Origin: an uncultured Clostridium sp.
GTDB lineage: Bacteria; Bacillota; Clostridia; TANB77; CAG-508
Length of the DNA: 45,748 bases
NCBI GenBank assembly: GCA_948469315.1
Contig: CAOKLQ010000013.1
Span: 1 to 45,748 of the forward strand
Reading direction: 5' to 3'
Each line of letters starts with the position of its first letter. The stretch's first letter is position 1. Below, in pieces: positions 17,750-28,300 of this stretch. Below the pieces are notes generated by a model, which was not told the DNA's origin, did no database searches, and saw nothing but the letters and a program-made list of their open reading frames with translations. The position numbers and the translations under genes were made by a program.

Positions 17750-20569
17750 ATGTCTTATAATTTTAAAGAAATAGAAAAAAAGTGGCAAGATAAATGGTAT
17801 AGTGAAGGTACATTTAATGCTAAATGTGATTATTCTAATCCTAAAAAATGGTATGGATTAATTGAATTTCCTTATCCTTCTGGACAAGGCTTGCATGTAG
17901 GACACCCTAGAAGTTATACAGCTTTAGATATAGTTGCAAGAAAAAGAAGAATGCAAGGATATAATGTTTTATTTCCTATAGGATTTGATGCATTTGGACT
18001 TCCTGCTGAAAATTTCGCAATTAAAAATCATGTTCATCCAAAAATTACAACTGAGAAAAATATTGCTCATTTTAAAGAACAATTAAAATCTATAGGCTTT
18101 TCTTTTGATTGGTCTAGAGAAATAAATACAACTGATCCTAATTATTATAAATGGACTCAATGGATTTTTATTCAGTTATTTAAAAAAGGTTTAGCTTATA
18201 AAACTACAATGCCTATAAACTTTTGTACTGGTTGTAAGGTGGGCTTAGCAAACGAAGAAGTTGTAAATGGTGTTTGTGAAAGATGTGGAAGCCAAGTTGT
18301 ACAAAAAGAAAAATCTCAATGGATGTTAAAAATAACTGAGTATGCTGGAAGGTTAATTGATGATTTAGATGATGTTGATTTTTTAGATAAAATTAAAGCA
18401 CAGCAAACAAATTGGATTGGTCGAAGCGAAGGTGCAGAAGTTATTTTTAAGATAGCAGATAGCGATAAAGAATTAAAAGTTTATACAACAAGACCAGATA
18501 CTTTATTTGGAGCAACTTATATGGTTGTTGCACCAGAACATACAATAATTCAAGAACTTGCCTCTAAAATAACTAATATGGAAGAAATTAAAAAATACCA
18601 AAAACAAGCATCTTTAAAATCTGATTTTGAGCGTTCTGAAATCAATAAAGATAAAACAGGTGTTGAAATTAAAGGAATTAAAGCAATTAATCCTTTAACA
18701 AATGAGCCAATTCCAATTTGGATTTCAGATTATGTACTAAGCACATATGGTACAGGAGCAATTATGGCAGTTCCTGCACATGATACAAGAGATTATGAAT
18801 TTGCACAAAAATTTAATTTACCTATTATTCAAGTTTTAGAAGAAGAAACAGGAATACCTAATAAAAACGAATCTCATAAAAATTCAATTGTTGCAATTGT
18901 TTATGATGAAAAAGAAGATAAGTATTTAAGCATAAATTGGCATAAAAATGGTGGTAGATTATTCATTGGTGGAACTATAAAGGAAAATGAAACACCTTTA
19001 GAATGTGCAATTAGAGAAATTGCAGAAGAAACTGGTTACACTGATATAGAACTTGTAAAAACTCTACCTCAAATACATCATCACTATTATGCTTATAATA
19101 AAGATAAATATTTTAACATAGACTCAACTGGTTTCTTATTTAAACTAAGAAGTAATAAAAAAACTAATACAAATTTAGACTCTGATGAAAACTTTGATGT
19201 AGAATGGGTTTCAAAAGATCTATTATCTGAAATAACAGATGAATTACATTTAAAAACATATGAATATTCTCAAAATTTTGGTGCAATGATAGGTGATGGA
19301 ATACACATTAATTCTGGATTTTTAAATGGCTTAAATAAACAAGAAGCTAATCAAAAAGTAATATCATATTTAGAAGAAAACAAAATTGGAACAAAAAAAA
19401 TAAATTATAAATTACGTGATTGGGTATTCTCAAGACAACGTTATTGGGGAGAACCAATTCCTATGGTTTATTGTGAGGATTGTGGTTGGGTTCCAATTCC
19501 TGAAGAAGATCTTCCTTTAAAATTGCCAGAAATAGATGATTTTGAACCAGGAGAAAATGGAGAATCGCCACTTGCAAAACAAACAAACTGGATTAATACA
19601 ACATGTCCACATTGTGGTAAAAATGCAAAAAGAGAAACAGATACAATGCCTCAATGGGCAGGTTCTTCTTGGTATTTCTTAAGATATATGGATCCACATA
19701 ATAATAAAGAATTAGCCTCAAAAAAAGCTTTAGATTATTGGTGTCCTATAGATTGGTATAATGGAGGAATGGAACACACAACACTACATTTATTATATTC
19801 AAGATTTTGGCATAAATTTTTATATGATATTGGAGTTGTTACAACAAAAGAGCCATACCAAAAACGTACATCACATGGTATGATTTTAGGTGACAATGGC
19901 GAAAAAATGAGCAAATCTAAAGGAAATATTATAAACCCAGATGATATAGTCGATGAATTTGGAGCAGATACATTTAGAGTCTATGAAATGTTTATGGGAC
20001 CATTTGACCAATCAGCTGCTTGGAGTATGGATAGTATTCGTGGCTGCCTAAAATTCTTAGATAGAGTATGGAATTTGCAAACAATTTTAGTTGAGGGAAA
20101 TACTTACTTACCTGAAACAGAAAAAATGATGCATAAAGCAATAAAAAAAGTTACAAATGATATAGAAGAAATGAAATTTAATACATGTATTTCTACATTT
20201 ATGACAATGGTAAACGAATTCTACAAATTAAAGAAAATAAACAAAGCAGAACTAAAAACATTTTTAACCCTGCTAAATCCATTTGCACCACACATAACCG
20301 AAGAACTAAACAAAATTGCGGGATTTAAAGATGATATATCAACATATGAATGGCCAAGTTTTGATGAGACAAAAACTATAGATGATACAGTAACAATCGC
20401 TATTCAATTTAATGGAAAATTAAAAGGTACTGTAGATGTAGCAAAAGATTCTAAAGAAGCAGACGTAAAAGATAAAGTTCATAGTAGTATAGATGATAAG
20501 TTAGAAGGTAAGCAAATCGTAAAGGAAATATATGTTAAAAATAAGATTTATAACATTGTTGTGAAATAG
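17750..20569 (+). CDS. leuS: Leucyl-tRNA synthetase with a NUDIX domain inserted in the editing domain
   Basis: Class I aminoacyl-tRNA synthetase for leucine, 939 aa against about 800-820 for typical bacterial LeuRS. The HIGH motif is HVGH near residue 50 and the KMSKS motif lies in [10 protein letters not shown] near residue 720. Zinc-type CxxC pairs occur at about 160-185 and after 570. The editing domain shows [19 protein letters not shown], where the Asp is the proofreading residue. The extra length is about residues 370-520, containing a full NUDIX box: GGTIKENE, then seven residues, then REIAEETGY. Normal LeuRS sequence resumes at [19 protein letters not shown] precedes the ATG. The only CGG (GCG GGA) is out of frame. 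Confidence 0.97.
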   Translation: MSYNFKEIEKKWQDKWYSEGTFNAKCDYSNPKKWYGLIEFPYPSGQGLHVGHPRSYTALDIVARKRRMQGYNVLFPIGFDAFGLPAENFAIKNHVHPKITTEKNIAHFKEQLKSIGFSFDWSREINTTDPNYYKWTQWIFIQLFKKGLAYKTTMPINFCTGCKVGLANEEVVNGVCERCGSQVVQKEKSQWMLKITEYAGRLIDDLDDVDFLDKIKAQQTNWIGRSEGAEVIFKIADSDKELKVYTTRPDTLFGATYMVVAPEHTIIQELASKITNMEEIKKYQKQASLKSDFERSEINKDKTGVEIKGIKAINPLTNEPIPIWISDYVLSTYGTGAIMAVPAHDTRDYEFAQKFNLPIIQVLEEETGIPNKNESHKNSIVAIVYDEKEDKYLSINWHKNGGRLFIGGTIKENETPLECAIREIAEETGYTDIELVKTLPQIHHHYYAYNKDKYFNIDSTGFLFKLRSNKKTNTNLDSDENFDVEWVSKDLLSEITDELHLKTYEYSQNFGAMIGDGIHINSGFLNGLNKQEANQKVISYLEENKIGTKKINYKLRDWVFSRQRYWGEPIPMVYCEDCGWVPIPEEDLPLKLPEIDDFEPGENGESPLAKQTNWINTTCPHCGKNAKRETDTMPQWAGSSWYFLRYMDPHNNKELASKKALDYWCPIDWYNGGMEHTTLHLLYSRFWHKFLYDIGVVTTKEPYQKRTSHGMILGDNGEKMSKSKGNIINPDDIVDEFGADTFRVYEMFMGPFDQSAAWSMDSIRGCLKFLDRVWNLQTILVEGNTYLPETEKMMHKAIKKVTNDIEEMKFNTCISTFMTMVNEFYKLKKINKAELKTFLTLLNPFAPHITEELNKIAGFKDDISTYEWPSFDETKTIDDTVTIAIQFNGKLKGTVDVAKDSKEADVKDKVHSSIDDKLEGKQIVKEIYVKNKIYNIVVK

Positions 20570-20582
20570 ACTTTTAACAAAA

Positions 20583-20614
20583 AGAGTAATTTGAAGTAGC
20601 ACTTCAAATTACTC
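20583..20614. terminator. Bidirectional terminator between leuS and scfA
   Basis: AGAGTAATTTGAAGT-(3)-ACTTCAAATTACTCT with T-runs on both strands serves the two convergent genes. Confidence 0.9.
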
Positions 20615-20634
20615 TTTTCATCTTTTTTTGCATA

Positions 20635-20787
20635 TTAATGCTTAATGTCTTTCTCACACTTTTGGTTTCCAACAGTGCAAGAAGTCTTGCATGCAGACTG
20701 GCACGAAGTTTGACATTCACCACACCCACCAGTTTGCATTGTCTTTTGAAGGTTTCCTTTGTTAATAGTTACAATATGTCTTTTCAT
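20635..20787 (-). CDS. scfA: SCIFF ranthipeptide precursor
   Basis: A 50-residue peptide of the 'six cysteines in forty-five' family. After a leader starting MKRHIVTINKGNLQKT, the core is GGCGECQTSCQSACKTSC followed by TVGNQKC, with Cys at 22, 25, 29, 33, 37 and 44. The core is almost identical to that found across Clostridia. Such precursors are modified by a dedicated radical SAM maturase that makes sulfur-to-carbon thioether links. That maturase gene is usually next door, but none is present in this window. The gene has a weak TATAAT about 45 bases upstream of its ATG. Confidence 0.96.
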   Translation of the reverse strand: MKRHIVTINKGNLQKTMQTGGCGECQTSCQSACKTSCTVGNQKCEKDIKH

Positions 20788-20989
20788 TTTTTCACCTTCT
20801 CTCAAAGCTTTCAGAATTTTTCATTACTTTTATATTATACACTATTATTTTTATAAAATCTACATTTTTTGTAACACATTTGTAATATTTTTTTAAACCC
20901 GTTGTAACACTTTTTTGACGTTTTTTGTAGTATAATAAATTTAAGTTATATTATCTTTTTATATAGCATAAAACAAAGGAGAAAATTTA

Positions 20990-22088
20990 ATGAGCATAAA
21001 TTCGGATTTAAAAAAAGAAGGCATAGAAGTTGTAAGTAAATTAGATACTCTTAAAGTTAATTCTATTGCTAAAACTATTGCTGAAAAACTAACGTCAGCT
21101 TTTAGTGAATATGATTTTAAAACAGATGAATTGTTTAAAAAACTTGCAAGACTTAATATGTATACTGCTAAAGTTCCAAATGGTTTATCTGAGGCTAATT
21201 ATTTTTATAAAAATACTTCTATTTATTATAATGAAAAAATTGATTTAAATGATATATATAAATATGCCCTTCATGAGTGTATACATTATTTGCAAGAGCG
21301 AAAAAATTCTAGCCGGAAAGCTTTTAAGACTTGGACTTTGTGATATGGCAAGTCTAAAAGTTTATGGATTAGGTATTAATGAAGCTGCTGTACAACTTGC
21401 TACTGCTAAGGCTTTAAATTTTTTACAAGATAGTGTTAAATATTATGATATTAGTTTTAATACAATTAGTCCTAATTTTTATCCACTAGAATGTAATTTA
21501 ATTTCTCAAATGGCTTATATTACTGGAGAATACGCTTTATTTGACAGCACTTTTAATAGCAATAATAATTTTAAAAATAAATTTATTAGTTTAACTTCCA
21601 GGGAAACTTATGAAATTATTGAAAGCAATTTTGATAAAATTTTATATGCTGAAGAAAATATAATCAAATTAAATAATAAGATTTCTTTTGAAGATAGTAA
21701 TAGTGATATTTTAAATGCTCGAATTGCAAAACAAAAATCTATTATAAAAAATACATTTTTAGAAACACAAAATCTAATAATTTCTTCTTATTTTAGTAAA
21801 GCATTTGATAAAATTGAAAATTTAGAACAAGTAGAAGATTTTAGAAGAAAATTATATAATTATAAAAATATTATTGGAATTACTGATGATTATTTCTTTT
21901 TTAATAATTATTATATAGCTATGATGGAAAAATTAGAAGCAAAATATAATGCTATTGAGCAAGGGGTGCAATATGTTGATAATAAGGATACTCGAATTGT
22001 AGTTACTAAGAAAAATAAATTTATTGCTATTTTAAAAGCTATTAAGAATTTATTGTTTAAATCTGGTAGTGAGTATCAGAAAATATGA
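20990..22088 (+). CDS. HExxH metalloprotease-like protein requiring one +1 frameshift at CGG
   Basis: A 365-residue protein of unknown family after correction. The first ORF ends soon after a zinc-binding motif HECIH (residues 95-99). Skipping C at CGG 21314-21316 joins NSS to GKLLRLGLCDMASLKVYG and the rest, and places GINEAAVQL (Glu about 131) where a third zinc ligand would be expected in a gluzincin-like site. The C-terminal 230 residues are helical and end in a basic patch. There is no signal peptide, so it is probably cytoplasmic. Without the shift the product would be only 117 residues. GGAG precedes the ATG. I cannot name a substrate. Confidence 0.85.
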
Positions 22089-22097
22089 AATATTTTT

Positions 22098-22292
22098 AAA
22101 AGGCTAAGGGCTCTGCCCTTACCTTTTAATCCCATCCCGCTTAAGACACCTTTGGTTTCTTAAGAATCTTTCAAAGGGATATTTTATAAATTTTAATATC
22201 GTTCTTGCTTACTCCTCCCCTAATTACATTGTAACAATCATAGATTGAACAATGCTCATCGGTCCCCCCGAAGAGTTCGCAAGCTCTAATTT
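22098..22292 (+). repeat. Structured multi-hairpin repeat, copy 1
   Basis: About 195 bases in the gap after the 20990 gene, similar to the copy at 22987. It can fold into several hairpins in order: AAGGGC/GCCCTT near 22105, CTTAAGA/TCTTAAG, a CATTGT...ACAATG arm with an inner CAATC/GATTG stem, and CGG/CCG near 22260. The two copies keep the stems but change paired bases. The strand shown is arbitrary. Confidence 0.75.
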
Positions 22293-22342
22293 GTTTATCT
22301 ACATTATCTCTAAATATAATTATACAAAATTAATTGTTTTAT

Positions 22343-22888
22343 TTAACTTTCATTTACAACTAATTTTAAATCTTTCCAAAATTCTATTTTTTTACTTTCA
22401 TCTCTAAGCAAGGCTGCTGGGTGCCATGTTGGCATATATCTTATGCCATTTTTTTCTATCCATCTTCCTCGAGAAGCTGTTATTTTGTATTCTTCACCTA
22501 ATATGTTTTTTAGTGCTGTACTTCCTAATAGTACAATTATTTTTGGATTTACAAGTATTACTTGATTTCTTAAATAATCTAAGCAAGCTGTTGATTCATC
22601 TTTTTCTGGAACTCTATTGTTTGGTGGTCTACATTTTACTATATTTGCTATGTATACATCATCTCTATTTATTTCTAATCCTTCAAATGCTTTATTCATC
22701 AGTTTTCCTGCTTTTCCTACAAAGGGAATACCTTGTGTATCTTCATCTGCTCCTGGTCCCTCTCCTATAAACATTATATCTGCATTTTTATTTCCTGTTC
22801 CAAATACTATGTGTTTTCTGTTTGTACATAGTTTGCATTTTTTGCAATTTGTTATTGATTTTTCTAATTCTTCCCAATTATTGTACAT
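22343..22888 (-). CDS. Family 4 (iron-sulfur) uracil-DNA glycosylase
   Basis: 181 aa. Removes uracil from DNA in base-excision repair. The N-terminal CKKCKLC supplies two cluster cysteines, the active-site motif is [20 protein letters not shown], and KCRPP with a later TAC provides the other cysteines. The second motif WHPAALLR near the C-terminus completes the family pattern. GGAG precedes the ATG. The gene is flanked on both sides by direct copies of the structured repeat (22098 and 22987), so it may have travelled or been trapped with them. Confidence 0.95.
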   Translation of the reverse strand: MYNNWEELEKSITNCKKCKLCTNRKHIVFGTGNKNADIMFIGEGPGADEDTQGIPFVGKAGKLMNKAFEGLEINRDDVYIANIVKCRPPNNRVPEKDESTACLDYLRNQVILVNPKIIVLLGSTALKNILGEEYKITASRGRWIEKNGIRYMPTWHPAALLRDESKKIEFWKDLKLVVNES

Positions 22889-22986
22889 ATGCTTCTCCTT
22901 TTTTTAAAGCTAAAAACTTCGCTCTTAGTTTTATATCTCATCTTACCAAAAATGTTTTTTGTTTAATTTTTATTTTTTCTTTTCTC

Positions 22987-23178
22987 AAAGGCTAAGGACG
23001 TTGTCCTTACCTTTGAAATCCCATCCTACCAAAGAACCATTGTCTGGTTCTTTGGAATCTCCAGACAACTCTATAAATTTTGGTTTTTTCTCTTGCTCGC
23101 TCCTCCCCAATGGCATTGTAATAAGCTTCGCTTTAACAATGCTCCTCGGTCCCCCCGAAGAGCTCGCAAGTTATAATT
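22987..23178 (+). repeat. Structured multi-hairpin repeat, copy 2
   Basis: Second copy of the element at 22098, same orientation, about 890 bases apart. Paired changes against copy 1 include AAGGAC/GTCCTT for AAGGGC/GCCCTT, CCAAAGAACC/GGTTCTTTGG for CTTAAGA/TCTTAAG, and GCTC/GAGC for ACTC/GAGT in the outer stem. It fills most of the 313-base gap between the glycosylase and the S66 peptidase; no gene is visible there. Confidence 0.75.
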
Positions 23179-23201
23179 TTACAAAATATCTTGACGTTTG
23201 T

Positions 23202-24122
23202 TTATAAAACACAATTTTCTATTAATTCAATTTTTACATTTTTTGATGTATCTATTCTTGCTTTTGTTCCTATTGGTATTACCGTTTTGGTTTCTGTATG
23301 TCCGAAATTGTTTGATTTTATTATTGGAAAATTGTATTGATTTTCGAGGGTATCTTGGACTATTTTTTCTAGGGTTATTTTACTTTCATGTTCATAATTT
23401 CCTAGCCATAGTCCTTTTATTTTATCAAATACATTGTTTTGCTTTAAAAAATATAAATCTTTACTTACAAATGCTGGTTCTGATGCAAATCCTAATTCTT
23501 CTAAAAATAATATTTTATCTGTAAAATTTATTTCATATTTTCCTACTACTAAATTTTTCGTTAGGCATAAATTTCCTCCTATTAACTCTCCCTCTGCTTT
23601 TCCTTCTTTTATTGTTTTATAATCACTTTGCCCTTTTCCTAGTTCTAAACTTCCTTCTACAAATCTTTTTAAAACTTCTTTATAACTATAATTTGTTTGA
23701 TCTGTTGCTATTGTTTTAAAATTTGTACTACTAAATGTTACAAGTCCTGTTTTTTGACTAATAATATTTGTTAAAGATGTTATATCACTATAACCACATA
23801 TTATTTTTGGATTGTTTTTTATAAGTTCATAGTCTAAATATTCAAATACTGAGTTTGAGTTATTTCCTCCTTTTGCACACCATATCATTTTTACCTCTTT
23901 GTCTGCAAACATTGAATTTATATCATCTGCTTTTTCTTTTGCTGTGCTACTGTATTTGTTTGTGTTTGAGAATAGATTTTTTGCATATTTTACTTTAAAG
24001 CCATCATTTTCTACGATTATTCTTGCTCTTTCTAATTCTTCTATATTATGATTAATTATTGGGTCTGATGGTGCAACAACACCTATTGTATCTCCTCTTT
24101 GTAATCTTTTTGGTTTTATCAT
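23202..24122 (-). CDS. S66 family peptidase (LD-carboxypeptidase / MccF-like)
   Basis: Serine peptidase of the S66 family, which trims L,D-peptides from muropeptides or inactivates microcin C-like compounds. It opens IKPKRLQRGDTIGVVAPSDP, has the nucleophile motif IICGYSDITSL near residue 110, and has GEADGELIGG-like sequence (EGELIGGNLCLT) before the catalytic Glu (ILFLEELGFA). Start set at 24122 because AAAGGAGG lies before that ATG; the ATG at 24143 is less likely. Two CGG triplets (AAA ACG GTA and TTC GGA) are out of frame. Confidence 0.92.
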   Translation of the reverse strand: MIKPKRLQRGDTIGVVAPSDPIINHNIEELERARIIVENDGFKVKYAKNLFSNTNKYSSTAKEKADDINSMFADKEVKMIWCAKGGNNSNSVFEYLDYELIKNNPKIICGYSDITSLTNIISQKTGLVTFSSTNFKTIATDQTNYSYKEVLKRFVEGSLELGKGQSDYKTIKEGKAEGELIGGNLCLTKNLVVGKYEINFTDKILFLEELGFASEPAFVSKDLYFLKQNNVFDKIKGLWLGNYEHESKITLEKIVQDTLENQYNFPIIKSNNFGHTETKTVIPIGTKARIDTSKNVKIELIENCVL

Positions 24123-24190
24123 CTTTCCTCCTTTTTGCATCAATCATCGTATCCATTATTATACTTAACATTCATTCTTTGCTGGTTTTA

Positions 24191-24330
24191 ATATAGAATA
24201 ATTAATTAAGATTAAATTTTAAGAGGCAAGTGGGGACCTTTCCGACATTCTTCAAAATTTTTAGAATTTTGTTAGAATGGCGTGAATGGGGATCCTTGAA
24301 AAAATTTAAGATAAATTAATTATTCTATAT
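24191..24330. repeat. Inverted-repeat element (MITE-like), 140 bp
   Basis: Perfect 17-base terminal inverted repeats (ATATAGAATAATTAATT at 24191-24207 and its complement at 24314-24330), extended imperfectly to about 30 bases. The middle has a GTGGGGACC...GTGAATGGGGAT pattern typical of REP-like or IS200-associated hairpins. It encodes nothing. Confidence 0.7.
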
Positions 24331-24350
24331 TTAATTTTAAATATTATTAT

Positions 24351-25187
24351 TTATAATAATTGTATAATTGCTGTTTCTAGTCCATATCCTTCTTGTTCTA
24401 CTCTATATGAATGTATTTGTTTTGAATTACATACACTGCAAATTCCGCTGTCTATTATATTTTGTGGTTTTAGTCCTATTTCTTGTAAGATGATTTTGTT
24501 TATTAATATTGTATCTATGTGCCATTTTTCTTTGTCTGTTTGCTCTATTATATCATGGATTTTTCCTGTGTAATCAAATATTTCTTGACATTCATCTGCA
24601 ACCGCCTTATCTACTTCAAAATGACATTTTCTTATACTTGGACTCATACATGCTATTATATCTTTTGGATTACAATTATACTTATCTATCATTTTCTGCA
24701 CAGTTTTTTGACTGATTTTTTGAAATGTTCCTTTCCAACCTGAATGTACATTTGCTACGACTTTTTTTGTTGGATCATAAAATAGTAATAGTATGCAGTC
24801 TGCATTTGTTGTTGATAAAGCTATGTTAGGCTCGTTTGTTATTAATCCATCTATTGATTCATACTGCTCTAAATTAAAATCTTCTTTGTCTTCTAAAACT
24901 TTTTTGTTTATTATTTTTACTTTATCTGAATGACATTGTGTAGGTCTTGTTAGATTTATGTAATTTATGTTTATACAATTACATAAATTTTCGTAGTTTT
25001 TTAGATTTTTTGTGTACTTATCATTTGGTATTTCTTCTAGGTTTACACCTATTGTTCTGTAGTCTTTGTCTATTCCTATGCTATATGCATGTGTTATTGT
25101 ATCTCTATATTCTAGCAATTTCTTGAATTGTAGATATTCTATGCCATCTTTTTTTATATGTATTATATTTTCATTAGATAAATCCAT
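24351..25187 (-). CDS. pgeF: Peptidoglycan editing factor PgeF / polyphenol oxidase family (YfiH, YlmD)
   Basis: 278 aa. A copper- or zinc-binding hydrolase/oxidase fold implicated in removing wrongly placed residues from peptidoglycan precursors. Family motifs: ADCILLLFYDPTKKV with Cys, then VHSGWKGTF, where the His binds metal, and CMSPSIRKCHFEV. The N-terminal part has THAYSIGI-like sequence. In Bacillus this gene (ylmD) sits in the ylm cluster near ftsZ and sigE, so its presence in this region is natural. AGGGAGG precedes the ATG. Confidence 0.93.
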   Translation of the reverse strand: MDLSNENIIHIKKDGIEYLQFKKLLEYRDTITHAYSIGIDKDYRTIGVNLEEIPNDKYTKNLKNYENLCNCININYINLTRPTQCHSDKVKIINKKVLEDKEDFNLEQYESIDGLITNEPNIALSTTNADCILLLFYDPTKKVVANVHSGWKGTFQKISQKTVQKMIDKYNCNPKDIIACMSPSIRKCHFEVDKAVADECQEIFDYTGKIHDIIEQTDKEKWHIDTILINKIILQEIGLKPQNIIDSGICSVCNSKQIHSYRVEQEGYGLETAIIQLL

Positions 25188-25206
25188 AATTTCCTCCCTA
25201 TTTTTT

Positions 25207-25300
25207 CATTATATATAATAAAAGTTCAATTGTTCTTTCAACATCATCCATTTCTCTATTAAATATTTCTTCTAACTATTCTTTTATCACACTTTCAATA
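25207..25300 (-). pseudogene. Possible remnant of a small helical protein
   Basis: A minus-strand frame reads roughly LPIESVIKE, a TAG stop, then LEEIFNREMDDVERTIELLL and YIMKK. It looks protein-like but is broken by the stop and lacks a clear start. It fills the addB-pgeF gap. Low confidence. Confidence 0.3.
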
Positions 25301-25372
25301 GGTAATTGCGGTTTTCATGTTGTCCTTTTTTATAAATGTGAAACTTTTTTATGTTTTTCATTTATATTTGTT

Positions 25373-28300
25373 TCACATTTTATCAAATATTTCTTCTTTG
25401 CTTAAATTATATATATAATTATAATTATTCCCACAAAATCCCTTACTAAATCCACATATTGATTTGTATGTACAATACTGACATGGTGTTTTTTTGCTTG
25501 CTACTTTGTAATATGGTTTAAGCTCGATGTTGCCAGTTAGTATTTCTTGTGAAATTTGTTTTATTATTTTTTTTGTATATTTTTGCAATTTTTCAAATTG
25601 CTCCTTGTTTATATTTGATTTGTTTTGCTTTAAATTTCCGTCTTTATCTATCCCTGCTGGTATTATACTTGATGTTCCTTTATCTAAAGTGTTGTCCATC
25701 ATTTTTACAACATTTATATCTGATAAAATTAATCCTTTCATTTTGAATTGCTTTTTTAATTCTTGTTTTATTTCTTCTTCATTCATCTTTTTTTTGGATG
25801 TAACTACCCCATCTATTAGATTATAGTATAGCACTCCTGCTGGTATCATATCTTCTAGTTTGCATGTGGCATCTAGATATGTTAGTAGTTGAATTTGAAG
25901 TCCTGCAATTACTTCATTTAAATTAATATCTTTTATTGATGATTTATAATCTATTATTCTCACATAATTTTTATTATCTATCTTTGCTAAGTCTATTCTA
26001 TCTATTTTTCCTGTAATTTCGACATTTTTTCCGTTTTCTAACTCAATTTTTATAGGCTTATATTTTGAATTTTCTTTAAATTCTACTTCATTTCCTATTA
26101 TCTCAAAGTCTGACATTTTCATTTCTTCTATTATATATTCTATAGATTTAATTATTACTTTTTTTAGCATATTTGTTTGTGCTCTAAATTTTGGCGTACA
26201 TGTAAATATATAATTTTTACTTAAATGCAATTTTTCATCTATAATCTCATTTATAATTTGCTTTAGTTCTTCTTGCTCAATTTCCTTTGTCCTTAAGTTT
26301 TTTTCTATTAATTGATTAAAAAATTCATCTATAACCTCATGCATAAAAGTTCCTGTATCTATTGATTGTAATTTAAATTGTTTTTTTTCTTTTAATTTTA
26401 GTCCATATTTTAAATGAAATGAAAACGGACATGATTTGTATGTCTCTAGCTTAGAGACACTTGTCTTTAGAGTATTTCCATATAGTTTATCTATTAAATC
26501 TTTATTTATTTTTTCTGGATTGTTTGTGTAATTTATAGCCTTTAGACTGTTTTGTAGCTTTGCTTTCCACTCTTCATTTGAATTATAAAAATTAAATATA
26601 TCAAACCATATTGGATCTATTTTCTCACCTTGCATAAATGTATTTATATTATCTAAAAGTTTTTGATATGTTAAGCTTAATGTTAATACTTCATTATTTT
26701 CTTGCAAAATATCACTTTTTTCTTCTATTTTAGGAAAAATCTTTTTTATTTTAGAAATTAACATTGAAGGTCTTAATGGTTTTGCCTCTATATCTGATGA
26801 TGAATATGATAAATATAACTCTTCCCCCGCTATTGTAAATGCTTTATATATATTGAAATTTTCTTCATATAATTTATCTATTGTTGTTTTTGCAAGTTCA
26901 ATTCCATTTTGTTTTAAAACATCTCTATTATCATCATTTATAAATCCTTCTGATTTATTTATACTTGGAAATTCTCCATCATTTAAACCTATTATAAATA
27001 CATATTTCACTTTATGACTTCTTGATCTATCTACATCACCTATTATTACTTGATCTTGCGTTGCAGGAATTTTGCCAAGTTTACTATTTTTTATTCCTAC
27101 TTTCAAAATTTTAGTATACTCATTTATTGTTAGTTTATCATTATTAAATACTAATACAAGCTCATCTAATATATTAATTAAAATATTCCAACCTGATTTA
27201 TATTCTTTTGCAATTTCTATAAATCCTAGTTCTTCTATTTTTTTAGCTTTTTCATTTAGCTTTTTATCTATTTGGTTTAAATTTAAAAACTCATATATTT
27301 TTTTTGTTATATTTATAGCTGTTTTTTCTTTTCCAATATCTTGTTTTAATTTTTGGAGTGGCTCTACTATTTGTTTTCTTATTTCATTTAACCTTTGTAC
27401 ATATATTTTATCATCTTCGTTTATTATTCCATAGTTCCAATTTTCTTTCCATTTACCTGATTTTATTCCCCAATTTAGGCAGTAATTTTCAAGTTTAAAT
27501 ATTTCATCATTTTCTAAATCTAAAAATCCAGATTTTATATAATTAAACATAGCTTCATATGACCAGTTTTTATTATATATTTCTAAAATTGAAAGAACAT
27601 ATTTTATTACTAAATTTTGATTTAAGTCTTTTTTTTCGTCCATAAAAAATGGTACATTGTATTTATTAAATATAACTTTTATTAGACTTGCATATGTATT
27701 TTGATTTTTAGTAATAACAGCAAAATCATTATAGTTTAAATCTTTGTTTGCTTGAATTTTTTTTATTATATTTTGTGCTACATATTCTATTTCTGAATAG
27801 TAATTACTTGCTAAAAATAATTTTATATTTTCTATATTTTTTTCATACTTTTTGCAAGGTACTTTATATAAATTTTCTTCTAAATGTTTTAATTCATAAT
27901 TTTTGAATCTTTTATTTTCTTCTAATTTTATACTTTTAAATTTAATATTTTGTTTTTGTACTATTTCAAGTAAAGTTTTAACTGTTTTTTTATTATCATA
28001 AAATATATCTACATCAGGGTTTGTAGGCTTTTCTAAATTATCTGTACATATTGTTATTTTTACATCTGCAACTTTTAATAAATTTTTTATTATATTAAAT
28101 TCTTGTTTTGTAAAACCTGCAAATTCATCTATATAAATCTGGGCTTTGTCATATTCATGTGTGTATTCTATTTTTTGCAAAAGTATTGTAAGTAAATCAT
28201 TTTCATCTATATAATTATTTTCAATTTTTAGATTATATGCTTCATATATTGTTATAATATCTTGCAATTTTATTTTTAGATATTCATCTTGTATATCTTC

